Program-made: the position numbers and the translations under genes
NCBI GenBank assembly: GCA_051747425.1
Contig: JBNJGD010000008.1
Span: forward strand, 1 to 64,000
Reading direction: 5' to 3'
Length of the DNA stretch: 64,000 nucleotides
From: HTCC5015 sp051747425
GTDB lineage: Bacteria; Pseudomonadota; Gammaproteobacteria; HTCC5015
Notes under the pieces: generated by a model
Databases searched by the model: none
Told to the model about the DNA's origin: nothing
The model's input: the letters and a program-made list of their open reading frames with translations, nothing else
Part shown: positions 48,691-57,704 of the stretch, piece by piece
How positions within the stretch are numbered: the first letter of the stretch is position 1
Layout: the number at the start of each line of letters is the position of its first letter

Positions 48691-50901
48691 ATGATGGGGC
48701 GGCCCTGGACAATTGCGATGGTCTTGTGCGCTCTCGGTGTCCATGGCGTCGTCGAGGGCGCAGAGCTGTGCCCGCTACCGCCCGAGTTTATCCCCGTTGA
48801 AACGCCTCCCGGCATGGCTGACGACGCAATGCGGGGCGAAGCCGATCGCATGGAAACGCTTGAGAATCGCCGCGTCTTGCTGGAGGGCGATGTCCTTCTG
48901 GAGGGTGAGGGGCGCCGCCTTCGCGCGGACAGAGCCACCATGGATCGTGACAGCGGTGTGGTTGAGCTGCAGGGCCATGTGGTACTGGAAAACGATACCA
49001 TGCAGATGCGCGCCGACCGTGGCCAGTACGACCAGCGCCAGCGCAGTGGGACATTCAGCGGCGCCGAGTACCGCCTCTACGAAACCCGGGGCAATGGCCG
49101 CGCCGAGTCGCTCGTCAGTGACAACCCCAGTCTCACCGTGCTCGACGGCGCGGTTTACACCACTTGCGAGCCAGGGGACCCGGAGTGGGAGCTGTACACC
49201 AGCCGCCTGGTGCTCGATCGCGAGAGCGGCATGGGAACCGCCCACCACATGCGCTTGCACCTCTTTGATGTGCCGGTGTTCTACTGGCCGTGGATTACCT
49301 TTCCGATTACCGACGAGCGCAAAAGCGGTTTGCTCTTCCCCAGCTTTGCCAGCTCCGGTGATGGCGGATTTGAATACGCCCAGCCGGTGTACTGGAACAT
49401 TGCGCCCCAGGCCGACGCCACGGTGACGCCCCGCTACATTGAAAAGCGCGGCACCCAGGCCAACCTTCAGACGCGCTATTTGAATCGCTGGGGCGACTTC
49501 CAGTTTGACGGCAGCTACCTGGACGACCGGGACTACGGCGACACTCGCTGGTTCAGCGGCTTCGAGCACAATGGGCGTCTGGGCCAGGGCTGGAGCAGTT
49601 ATGTCGATACCGCCCGGGTCTCCGACGAGGCCTTCTTTGACGATCTCGATACCGGGGTCGGCATCGGCAATGTGCCGGTGCATCTGAAGTCCCAGGGCGG
49701 GGTGCGCTATCGCGGTGCCATCTGGCGGCACCAGATTGGCGTTCAGCGCTACCAGACGGTGGATCTCGATATCGCCAGCGCCAACCGCCCCTACAGTCGC
49801 GAGCCCTTTGTGCGATCCTCGGCACTCTACGACTGGGGCGGTTACGAGCTGGACCTGAAGGCCGAGAGCGTCCGCTTTGCCCACGACGAGCGCGTCGAGG
49901 GGCAGCGTCTCGACCTCTACCCCAGCCTGGCCACAACCTTTGGCACCCCTGGCTGGTATGTGCGGCCCAAGGCGGGTGTTCGCCACACGGCCTATCAGTT
50001 GGACAACCTGACCGACACCAGCGAGGAGGCGCCCTCGCGCACTACACCCATCGCCAGTATCGACAGCGGTTTGGTGTTTGAGCGCGAGGCGGGGGAAGGT
50101 TTGTTGCACACCCTGGAGCCCAGGTTGTATGGCTTGTATGTGGCCGAGGAGGAGCAGGAAAATTTGCCTCTGTTCGATACCGGCGCCTACACCTTTAGCT
50201 ACGATCAGCTGTTCCGCGAAAACCGGTTCACCGGCGCCGATCGCCAGGCCGATGCCCGCCAGGTGACGGCCGGCGTGACTTCGCGGCTGCTCGACAGCAG
50301 TTACCGGGAGCTGTTGAGTGCCAGCATCGGCCGAATTTACTACCTGGACGACCGCGAGGTGACGCTGGACGAGAGCGCGCCCGCCGAGCGCGGGCAAGCG
50401 TCGGACATCGCCGCCCGCCTGCGTGCGCAACTGGGACCTCGCTGGCGTTTCGACGGCAACTGGCAATACAGCCGGGAACTCGAACGCATGGAGCGACAAA
50501 GTTACCAGTTGCGCTACAAGGACGAAGCCCGGCGAATCGTCAATTTGGGCTACCGCGAGAGTGAAAGCCTCGCCGGCGGCACGGTCAGTGGTGTTACCGA
50601 ACAGGCCGAGGTGGCGGCAGTGCTGCCGGTTGGAGGGCGTTGGCAATGGTTTGCGCGCTACTTTCACGATCTCGCTGGAGAGAGGCCGCTGGAAACTTTT
50701 GCCGGATTCAACTACCAAAGCTGCTGCTGGGGCGTCAGCTTTATGGCCCGCCGTCAGCTCGACCTGATCAACCCGTCGGCGGCGGGTGAGGACGAGTACG
50801 ATACCGATTACATGATGCAATTTACCTTCCGTGGACTGGCCAGTGTGGGTGACGACAATGAACGCACCCTCGAACATGCTATCCTCGGCTACGCCGAATG
50901 A
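48691..50901 (+). CDS. lptD: LPS-assembly outer-membrane protein LptD
   Basis: 736-residue protein that inserts lipopolysaccharide into the outer leaflet with LptE. The signal peptide is followed by a first Cys (C27, ELCPLP). A jellyroll OstA domain (about 45-155) leads to a second Cys (C159, TTCEPGDPEW), and the C-terminal barrel holds the Cys-Cys pair (YQSCCWGVSF). All four cysteines needed for the E. coli-type disulfides are therefore present. ATG 48691 or 48694 is the start. It is followed 13 nt later by surA. Confidence 0.95.
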   Translation: MMGRPWTIAMVLCALGVHGVVEGAELCPLPPEFIPVETPPGMADDAMRGEADRMETLENRRVLLEGDVLLEGEGRRLRADRATMDRDSGVVELQGHVVLENDTMQMRADRGQYDQRQRSGTFSGAEYRLYETRGNGRAESLVSDNPSLTVLDGAVYTTCEPGDPEWELYTSRLVLDRESGMGTAHHMRLHLFDVPVFYWPWITFPITDERKSGLLFPSFASSGDGGFEYAQPVYWNIAPQADATVTPRYIEKRGTQANLQTRYLNRWGDFQFDGSYLDDRDYGDTRWFSGFEHNGRLGQGWSSYVDTARVSDEAFFDDLDTGVGIGNVPVHLKSQGGVRYRGAIWRHQIGVQRYQTVDLDIASANRPYSREPFVRSSALYDWGGYELDLKAESVRFAHDERVEGQRLDLYPSLATTFGTPGWYVRPKAGVRHTAYQLDNLTDTSEEAPSRTTPIASIDSGLVFEREAGEGLLHTLEPRLYGLYVAEEEQENLPLFDTGAYTFSYDQLFRENRFTGADRQADARQVTAGVTSRLLDSSYRELLSASIGRIYYLDDREVTLDESAPAERGQASDIAARLRAQLGPRWRFDGNWQYSRELERMERQSYQLRYKDEARRIVNLGYRESESLAGGTVSGVTEQAEVAAVLPVGGRWQWFARYFHDLAGERPLETFAGFNYQSCCWGVSFMARRQLDLINPSAAGEDEYDTDYMMQFTFRGLASVGDDNERTLEHAILGYAE

Positions 50902-50914
50902 CCGGAAAGCCTTT

Positions 50915-52237
50915 ATGAACCTTACCAAAATATTTTTGACCGTTTTTCTTCTGATTGCCATCAGCAGTGTCCATGCCGAGCGCGAGGTGCTGGCCCGAAT
51001 TGCCGCTGTGGTTGAAGATGCGGTGATTCTCGAGAGCGATTTGCTCGAGGAGGTGGAAACCCTCAAGCAGCGCATTGAGCGCTCGGACCAGAGTGTTCCG
51101 CCGGATGAAATCCTCAAGCGGCAAGTGCTCGAGCACATGATTGTCCAGGAAGTCCAGCTGCAGGCGGCGGATCGCATGGGCATCAATGTCGACGATACTT
51201 TTCTCAACCAGCAGGTACAGAGAGTGGCCTCTGAAAACGGCATGAGCGTGGGGGAGTTTCGCGCCCGGGTCGAAGCCGATGGCATGGACTACTCGGAATA
51301 CCGGGAGGCACTGAGAAAGGAAATCAGGGTTCAACAGCTACGCCAGCGTACGGTCTACGATCGCGTGGTGGTGTCGGAGCAGGAAGTGGACGACTATCTG
51401 GCCCAAAACCCCGAGGGAGAATCCGGTCGCGAGTACCGCCTCGGCCACCTGCTGGTGGGCACTCCCGAGGAGGCCTCACCCGAAGAGGTGGAGGCCGCGA
51501 GGGAGAAGGCGCAGTCTCTGTATGAGCAAATTCGACAGGGGAAGGACTTCTCGAGTCTCGCCCTGTCCCACAGTGATGGCCAGATGGCCCTTGAGGGGGG
51601 CGATCTCGGCTGGCTCAGTCGCGGTCGCGTTCCGACATTGTTCCTGGAGGCCGTGGAGTCCCTTCAGCCGGGCGAGGTGGCCACTCCGGTGCAAAGTCCC
51701 GGTGGCTTCCATATTGTCAAACTTCAGGCGGTGCGCGGTGATGAGGTTCGCCTGATCGAGCAGGTTCACGCCCGGCATATCCTGATCTCCCCGGATGCCG
51801 TCACCGGCGACGAGGAAGCCCGGGCAAAACTCCAGTCCCTGCGCCAGCGTATTGTCGAGGGCGGCGAGGACTTTGCCGCTCTGGCCAAGGCCCACTCGAC
51901 AGACGGAAGTGCCTCCCAGGGCGGCGACCTTGGTTGGGGAGCTCCCCGGGAATATGTACCGGCCTTCCGCGATGTGGTGAAAGAGATCCCTCTGAACACC
52001 GTCAGCGAGCCCTTCCGCAGCGATTACGGTTGGCACATCCTCGAGGTGCTCGAGCGTCGCCAGTACGACGAGACCGACGAGTACCGCCGGGGCATGGCCC
52101 GGCAACAATTGCGCGAAACGAAGGCTCGCGAAGAGGAGGAGTTGTGGTTGCGTCGGCTGCGCGACCAGAGTTATGTCGAGTACCGCCTCGGACTCGGTGA
52201 GGATCCCGACTTTGGAGCGCTTCCGCGCCGGGACTGA
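50915..52237 (+). CDS. surA: Periplasmic chaperone and peptidyl-prolyl isomerase SurA
   Basis: 440-residue chaperone for outer-membrane proteins. It has a signal peptide (1-22), the N-terminal SurA domain (IAAVVEDAVILESDLLEEVE), and two parvulin domains (about 175-275, YRLGHLLVGTP, and about 285-385, VHARHILISPD). It is normally followed by pdxA; here an acyltransferase gene takes that place after 3 nt. Confidence 0.96.
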   Translation: MNLTKIFLTVFLLIAISSVHAEREVLARIAAVVEDAVILESDLLEEVETLKQRIERSDQSVPPDEILKRQVLEHMIVQEVQLQAADRMGINVDDTFLNQQVQRVASENGMSVGEFRARVEADGMDYSEYREALRKEIRVQQLRQRTVYDRVVVSEQEVDDYLAQNPEGESGREYRLGHLLVGTPEEASPEEVEAAREKAQSLYEQIRQGKDFSSLALSHSDGQMALEGGDLGWLSRGRVPTLFLEAVESLQPGEVATPVQSPGGFHIVKLQAVRGDEVRLIEQVHARHILISPDAVTGDEEARAKLQSLRQRIVEGGEDFAALAKAHSTDGSASQGGDLGWGAPREYVPAFRDVVKEIPLNTVSEPFRSDYGWHILEVLERRQYDETDEYRRGMARQQLRETKAREEEELWLRRLRDQSYVEYRLGLGEDPDFGALPRRD

Positions 52238-52240
52238 GGG

Positions 52241-52978
52241 ATGATTCCGCAAACGCGACGGATAGCGCGGTTGGCCTGGGCGGTGGCGGTGACAGCAGCC
52301 GAAGTTCGGCGCCTGGACAGCGCCGATGCCGAAGCCAGAAGGCGGGCCATGGCCCGCTTTGTACGCCATGTGAACAATGACCTGGGGCTGCGCGTCCACA
52401 CCAGTGGCGACCCCCTGCAAAAGCCGGCTCTGGTGGTGGCCAATCACATCTCCTGGCACGATGTCTTTGCCATCGGGCAAAGCATCCAGCCGCGTTTTGT
52501 GGCCAAGGCGGAGGTCGCGAGTTGGCCGCTGCTGGGCTATTACGCCCGGAAGGCTGGAACGCTGTTTATCAAGCGCGGCAGCCAGCCCGCCGCTCAACAT
52601 GTGGCCCACGACATGTACGACAGCCTGGCCAGTGAGTCGGTGCTGGTCTTTCCCGAGGGCACTACCAGTGACGGCCACTCATTGCTGCCGTTTAAAAAGC
52701 GGCTGTTTGTACCCGCCATGGAGCGCGGTTGCCCGGTGCAGCCGGTGGCGCTCTACTATCCGGGCACCGACCGCAGGGGGCGGGGCGTTGCCTTTCTGAA
52801 TGAGAGTTTTGCCGGTCACTTGTGGCGCACGCTGGCCATGCCGCGGATTGATGTGTTTGTTCACTACTGTTCGCCGTTGGCCGTGCAAGAGGATGAGTCG
52901 GCCCGGGAACTGGCTCGCCGGGTGGAGCAGGTGATCGCAGAGGCGCGGCGTCAGCTCGTTGAGCGCGCTGGCGGTTAA
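52241..52978 (+). CDS. 1-acyl-sn-glycerol-3-phosphate acyltransferase-like protein
   Basis: 245-residue PlsC-family protein with HX4D as NHISWHD (about residue 70), a second motif VFPEGTTSDG and a third VQPVALYY. It probably makes phosphatidate, or acylates an ornithine or other lysolipid. It is in an operon with lptD-surA. The stop overlaps the convergent gene's stop by 4 nt. Confidence 0.88.
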   Translation: MIPQTRRIARLAWAVAVTAAEVRRLDSADAEARRRAMARFVRHVNNDLGLRVHTSGDPLQKPALVVANHISWHDVFAIGQSIQPRFVAKAEVASWPLLGYYARKAGTLFIKRGSQPAAQHVAHDMYDSLASESVLVFPEGTTSDGHSLLPFKKRLFVPAMERGCPVQPVALYYPGTDRRGRGVAFLNESFAGHLWRTLAMPRIDVFVHYCSPLAVQEDESARELARRVEQVIAEARRQLVERAGG

Positions 52979-53700
52979 ATCCTGAAGGGCTCGGGTTCGC
53001 CGTTGAAGATGGCGTCGAGAATTTTCATTTCCCGCTCGCGAATGACCCGGATGAACTCGCCGGCTCCGTCCATGGCGATAAAGGCCTTGTAGCCCCTGCC
53101 CAGAAAATCGTGGAGATCGCCCAGGCCCAGCGCGTGGGCGGGTTTGTCGCTGATTTTAAGCACACCGCCGAGATAGCTTTTGCCCGAGAGCTTGTCCAGT
53201 TCCTCGCCGACTTTGAGAACCAGTTCGATTTGACGCTTGCGGTCTTCGTAATTGTCGCTGCGGCGGTAGGCCTCGGCGTAGTGCTCCGGTGTGATGTCGT
53301 CGATGGCGCCCATTTCCACCAACTGGGTGGCCTGGGCCTCGTCGAGCTGCATGGTCAACGCGTTCAGTTCCATGATGAAAGTCAGAATGTAAAAAAGCCG
53401 ATTGGGCATGACCCGCTCGACAATCGGGTAAACCTTTTTGACATCGCTGTCCCGTCGGCTGTAGTCCTTGGCGCCGTACATGTCATGCTGGAAGTAGTCG
53501 ATGGCCAGTTCGTAGCGCGGCCGGGCCGCGAGGTCGCTATAGGTTTCGCCGATACGGCGGGACTGGAAAGCCGCCGTTTTGCTCACGGCCTCCTTGAGCT
53601 CGGGGCTGTCGCGACGCAGGATGTGATGCTGAATACACAGGTTCAGATCTCTGTAGACGCTGTCTTTGTATTCTTGGCGCTTTTCTTTGCGTGATGCCAT
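52975..53700 (-). CDS. Uncharacterised helical protein (FFLEELY-motif-like)
   Basis: 241-residue, largely helical cytoplasmic protein. The central AIDYFQHDMYGAKDYSRRD and VKKVYPIVERVMP recall an uncharacterised proteobacterial family named after an FFLEELY motif. Here the motif is diverged (DYFQHDMYG). No catalytic residues are apparent and no role is known. It is convergent with the acyltransferase. Confidence 0.75.
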   Translation of the reverse strand: MASRKEKRQEYKDSVYRDLNLCIQHHILRRDSPELKEAVSKTAAFQSRRIGETYSDLAARPRYELAIDYFQHDMYGAKDYSRRDSDVKKVYPIVERVMPNRLFYILTFIMELNALTMQLDEAQATQLVEMGAIDDITPEHYAEAYRRSDNYEDRKRQIELVLKVGEELDKLSGKSYLGGVLKISDKPAHALGLGDLHDFLGRGYKAFIAMDGAGEFIRVIREREMKILDAIFNGEPEPFRI

Positions 53701-53806
53701 TTGCTCTTGTCTTTGCCCGCTTTTTACAGTCGCCTTACTATGCCCGAGTGCCCCGCTATTTCAAGCGACCAAAGTCATGCCCGTCCTTTGGTCGCCGCCG
53801 GTTGGT

Positions 53807-54460
53807 CTAAAAGGACGCGGGCGAGTGGAGGCAAAGGGTACCGTCTCCGGACGGGGCGGCTATTTCGAGTTGGCAGGCGTGCAGCAACAATCTCGGCGCG
53901 GCTTTTCTCGCCTCTTCACCGGCGTAGAAGGGGTCGCCCAGAATGGGGTGGCCCAGGGCCGCCATATGGACCCTCAACTGGTGGGATCGGCCGGTGACCG
54001 GCGTCAGTTCCAGCAAGCTGGTGCCATTACTGCGTTCGAGTACCCGGTAGCGGGTCCGTGAGGGTTTGCCGTGTTGATGATCCACCATCTGGCGCGGCCG
54101 GTTGGGCCAGTCGCAGATCAGGGGCAGGTCTACTTCTCCCTCGTCGTCGGCTACCGTTCCGTCTACCAGCGCGCGGTAGCGCTTTTGACACAGCCGCTCC
54201 TGAAACTGGCGACTGAGATGGCGATGCGGGTCGGCGCCGAGGGCCAGTACCATCACTCCCGAGGTGTCCATGTCGAGGCGGTGAACGATGCGCGCCCGGG
54301 GATATTCCGCCTCCACGCGGGTGGCCACGCTGTCGCGATTTTGCGGGTGTCGTCCGGGCACGGAGAGCAGGCCGGCGGGTTTGTCGACAAACAGGCAGTC
54401 ATCGCGGACCAGGGCGTAGCGCAGGGGGGCGTGACAGGGCGGTGCGATAAAGTCGGTCAT
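53807..54460 (-). CDS. rluA: RluA-family pseudouridine synthase
   Basis: 217 residues from ATG 54460. The catalytic Asp is in IVHRLDMDTSGVMVLAL. LPLICDWPNRPRQMV and PVTGRSHQLRVHMAALGHPILGDPFYA follow E. coli RluA closely. RluA makes pseudouridine 746 in 23S rRNA and 32 in several tRNAs. There is no S4 domain, as expected for RluA proper. Confidence 0.94.
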   Translation of the reverse strand: MTDFIAPPCHAPLRYALVRDDCLFVDKPAGLLSVPGRHPQNRDSVATRVEAEYPRARIVHRLDMDTSGVMVLALGADPHRHLSRQFQERLCQKRYRALVDGTVADDEGEVDLPLICDWPNRPRQMVDHQHGKPSRTRYRVLERSNGTSLLELTPVTGRSHQLRVHMAALGHPILGDPFYAGEEARKAAPRLLLHACQLEIAAPSGDGTLCLHSPASF

Positions 54461-54597
54461 CTCATCGGCGTGTGGCGCGGGTGGCTTATTTTGCCACAAT
54501 GGGTGCCACCTTGTGGTGGCGGGTTTTCTTGCCAGCGGGCGGGCGCTTCGATAAGCTCGGTCTACGATTTTAGCCCGCCTATCAGCACAGAGGTGCC

Positions 54598-56898
54598 ATG
54601 CTTGCAGCGGTAGTTTCCGGTTTTATTGTGGCCTGTTTTGCGCCACTGCTGGCCAGGCGTTGGCCACTGTCATCGGGCTGGATACTGGGCGCTCTCCCGG
54701 CCGGGCTTTTCGTCTATTTTTTTGGCTTTGTCGAGCCGGTGATCCAGGAGGGCCCCCGGGTTGTTCGCTACGCCTGGTGGCCCGGACTGGACCTCAGTCT
54801 GGATTTTCTCATCGATGGCTTGTCGCTGCTTTTCGGTCTTCTGATCAGTGGCATTGGCGCTTTGGTGCTGGTGTACTCCGGGTCGTTTCTTCGCGGTAAC
54901 CGCGATCTCGCCCGCCTCTACTTTTTTCTGCTGTGCTTTATGGCCTCCATGTTGGGGCTGGTGTTTGCCGACAATCTGATCACCCTGTTTGTCTTCTGGG
55001 AGCTGACCAGCATTACCTCCTACATGCTGATCGGCTTCAACCACGAAAACACCGATGTTCGGCGCTTTGCCCTCCAGGGCCTGTTCGTCACCACCGGCGG
55101 CGGTCTGGCCATGCTTGCCGGCTTGATCATGCTGGCGCAAATGGGGGGCAGCTACAGCCTCAGTGAGTTGCTGGCCGGAGAGGCGCTGCACCAGCACCCC
55201 TGGTACGCGGGCATGCTGGTCTGTCTGCTGCTGGGGGCCTTCAGCAAGTCGGCCCAGGTGCCCATGCACTTCTGGTTGCCCAATGCCATGGCCGCGCCCA
55301 CGCCAGTGTCGGCCTACCTGCACTCGGCGACCATGGTCAAGGCGGGCATCTACTTGCTGGCGCGGCTTAACCCCGCCCTGGGTGAGGGTTTTTTGTGGAC
55401 CGCCAGCCTGACGGCGTTCGGCGCCGCCACCATGTTGCTCGGCGCCAGCTGGGCGCTCACCTACACCCCGATTAAAAAGGTGCTGGCCAACTCGACCCTG
55501 ATGGCCCTGGGCTTGTTGACGATGCTGATCGGCGTCGGCGGCGAGGCGGCACTGACCGCATTTGTCTGCTTTCTGCTCGCCCACGCGCTGTACAAGGGTG
55601 CGCTGTTTTTGCTCGCCGGCGCCACCGAGCTGGGCACCGGCAGCAAGGACATGGCCCACATGGGCGGGCTCCACCGAACCATGCCCCTGACCGCGCTTCT
55701 CACCGTGTTGGCGGCCCTGTCTCTGGCGGGGTTGCCGCCCCTGTTCGGCTTTGTCGCCAAGGAATTGGTGCTCGAAGCCCTGCTGGCGGCGCCTCTGTGG
55801 TCGGCGTTCCTGCTGGTGGCAACAGTGGCCGCGGCGGCGCTGATGGTCGCGGTGGCCTTTATTATTGTGGTTAAACCCTTCCTCGGCGAGACCACGGACA
55901 TCGCCGAGGGCGCCCGGGAAGTGCCGCCGGCGATGCTGGTGGGTCCCGCCGTATTGTCCCTCCTCGCCCTGGTGTTCGGTGTCGCCCCGGTGTTGCCCGA
56001 GGGGCTGCTGGCGGCGGCGGTAGAGGCCGTCAGCGGAGAGCGGCCCAGCATGTATCTGGCGCTGTGGCACGGCTTCAATCTACCGCTGCTGCTCTCCGCC
56101 GTCAGTCTGGCGCTGGGCGCTTTGCTGGCCTGGCGCTGGTCGCGCTGGGTGGGGCGCCTGGCCTCGATGGCGACACTGCTGGCCCGGCTGGGGCCGCAGG
56201 CGCTTTACTTCCGTGTGATGGACTGGATTCCCAGGGTCGCCGCGGCCCAGACCCGCTTTCTGCAAAATGGTGTGCTGGGTCTTTATATGGTGGCGCTGGT
56301 CAGCGTTGCCTTTGCCACCGCCGGATATACCCTCTACAGTCGCTACGCCATTGCCTGGCCCTGGGATATTTCGGGCGGGGCATTTTACGAATGGGGCATC
56401 GTGCTCTTGATGCTTTTGTCGGCGGGTTTTGCCACATTCACCGGCTCCCGACTGGGTGCGGTGGCGTCCATGGGTGTGTTCGGTTTCACTGTGGCTCTGA
56501 TTTTTATTCTCTTCAGTGCCCCGGACCTGGGGATTACCCAGTTGCTGATTGAAACCCTGACGGTGATTTTGCTGGTTCTGGTGCTCTTCCGATTGCCCGA
56601 GTTTGTGCGCCTGTCCTCCACCTGGGAGCGCTGGCGGGATATTGCGGTGGCCGCCTTTGCCGGCCTGGTCATGACCCAGTTGGTGCTGGCCGCCATCGGT
56701 GCCCGCTACTACCCCAGCATTTCCGACTATTTCGTCGAGAACAGTGCCGGCGCCGGCCACGGTCTCAATATCGTCAATGTGATTCTGGTGGACTTTCGTG
56801 CACTGGATACGCTGGGCGAAATTTTTGTGTTGGCCCTGGCGGCGATGGGCGTCTACTCCATGCTCAAGTTGAAGCCGGAGGGCCGTGGCGATGCGTGA
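54598..56898 (+). CDS. mrpA: Na+/H+ antiporter subunit A
   Basis: 766-residue largest subunit of the seven-part Mrp (Mnh) cation/proton antiporter, related to the NuoL subunit of complex I. The NuoL-like half includes FWELTSITSYMLIGF and the discontinuous helix region with FSKSAQVPMHFWLPNAMAAPTPVSAYLHSATMVKAG. The C-terminal part continues with the MrpA-specific helices and an MnhB-like region. Acidic and lysine residues of the proton path are kept. It is the first gene of mrpABCDEFG, whose neighbours mostly overlap. Confidence 0.96.
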   Translation: MLAAVVSGFIVACFAPLLARRWPLSSGWILGALPAGLFVYFFGFVEPVIQEGPRVVRYAWWPGLDLSLDFLIDGLSLLFGLLISGIGALVLVYSGSFLRGNRDLARLYFFLLCFMASMLGLVFADNLITLFVFWELTSITSYMLIGFNHENTDVRRFALQGLFVTTGGGLAMLAGLIMLAQMGGSYSLSELLAGEALHQHPWYAGMLVCLLLGAFSKSAQVPMHFWLPNAMAAPTPVSAYLHSATMVKAGIYLLARLNPALGEGFLWTASLTAFGAATMLLGASWALTYTPIKKVLANSTLMALGLLTMLIGVGGEAALTAFVCFLLAHALYKGALFLLAGATELGTGSKDMAHMGGLHRTMPLTALLTVLAALSLAGLPPLFGFVAKELVLEALLAAPLWSAFLLVATVAAAALMVAVAFIIVVKPFLGETTDIAEGAREVPPAMLVGPAVLSLLALVFGVAPVLPEGLLAAAVEAVSGERPSMYLALWHGFNLPLLLSAVSLALGALLAWRWSRWVGRLASMATLLARLGPQALYFRVMDWIPRVAAAQTRFLQNGVLGLYMVALVSVAFATAGYTLYSRYAIAWPWDISGGAFYEWGIVLLMLLSAGFATFTGSRLGAVASMGVFGFTVALIFILFSAPDLGITQLLIETLTVILLVLVLFRLPEFVRLSSTWERWRDIAVAAFAGLVMTQLVLAAIGARYYPSISDYFVENSAGAGHGLNIVNVILVDFRALDTLGEIFVLALAAMGVYSMLKLKPEGRGDA

Positions 56899-57319
56899 AA
56901 AGAAGACGCTGATTCTGAGCACCGCCACGCTGTTTATCGTTCCCTTGCAGTTGATGTTTTCCGTGTTTCTGCTGCTGCGCGGTCACGATGAGCCGGGCGG
57001 CGGATTTATCGCCGGCCTCGTCGCCTCCGGAGCGATTGCGCTCTACGCCTTTGCCTTTGGTGCCGCTGCCACCCGCCAGTGGCTGCGCCTCGATCCCCGG
57101 GATCTGCTCGCCGCCGGCCTGTTGATGGGGCTGGCCTCGACCCTGCCCGCCCTGTTCGCCGGTGAAGCGTTGCTGACCGCAGCCTGGTGGTCTCTGCCCC
57201 TGCCGGGCGGCGACAGCGTCAAACTGTCCACGCCGCTGATTTTTGATATCGGCGTCTACTGCGCGGTGATTGGCACCATTGTCACCATTGTGATGGGACT
57301 GTTGGAGGCGGAAGAATGA
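56891..57319 (+). CDS. mrpB: Na+/H+ antiporter subunit B
   Basis: 142-residue membrane protein of the MnhB family, with the signature RGHDEPGGGFIAGLVASGAIALYAFAFG. ATG at 56891 overlaps the mrpA stop by 8 nt and has GGAGGG upstream. MrpB being separate from MrpA makes this a group-1 Mrp system. Confidence 0.95.
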   Translation: MREKKTLILSTATLFIVPLQLMFSVFLLLRGHDEPGGGFIAGLVASGAIALYAFAFGAAATRQWLRLDPRDLLAAGLLMGLASTLPALFAGEALLTAAWWSLPLPGGDSVKLSTPLIFDIGVYCAVIGTIVTIVMGLLEAEE

Positions 57320-57356
57320 GGGCAAACCCGATTTTTGACCGATGCGGAGGTGCACC

Positions 57357-57704
57357 GTGGAAAGTGTAATGGCCTATGTCATCGGGCTGCTGTTCACCGC
57401 CGCGCTCTATATGATGATGCGGCGCTCAATCGTCAAGCTGGTGATTGGCCTGATTTTGTTGAGCAATGCCGCCAACTTGCTGATCTTTGTCACGGCTGGA
57501 ATGACGCGCATGGCACCGCCCCTGATCGACGCAGGTACCCGGCAGCCCGCCGAAGTCATCGCCGATCCGCTGCCCCAGGCCCTGATTCTCACCGCCATCG
57601 TGATCTCCTTTGGGGTGCTGGCCTACGCCGTGGTACTGATTCGCAAGGCCTATGAAGTGGTGGGCACCGACGACCTCGACCAGATGAAGGACACCGATAC
57701 ATGA
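57357..57704 (+). CDS. mrpC: Na+/H+ antiporter subunit C
   Basis: 115-residue NuoK-like subunit with three helices (MAYVIGLLFTAALYMMM; KLVIGLILLSNAANLLIFV; QALILTAIVISFGVLAYAVV). GTG at 57357 is chosen because GGAGGT lies 6 nt upstream; an internal ATG is 4 codons further on. The stop overlaps mrpD. Confidence 0.94.
   Translation: MESVMAYVIGLLFTAALYMMMRRSIVKLVIGLILLSNAANLLIFVTAGMTRMAPPLIDAGTRQPAEVIADPLPQALILTAIVISFGVLAYAVVLIRKAYEVVGTDDLDQMKDTDT

Noticed and set aside
54505..54525. Hairpin GCCACC/GGTGGC upstream of mrpA considered as a terminator.
   Set aside because: The stem is only 6 bp and followed by GGGTTTT. It lies between divergent genes, where a terminator makes little sense.
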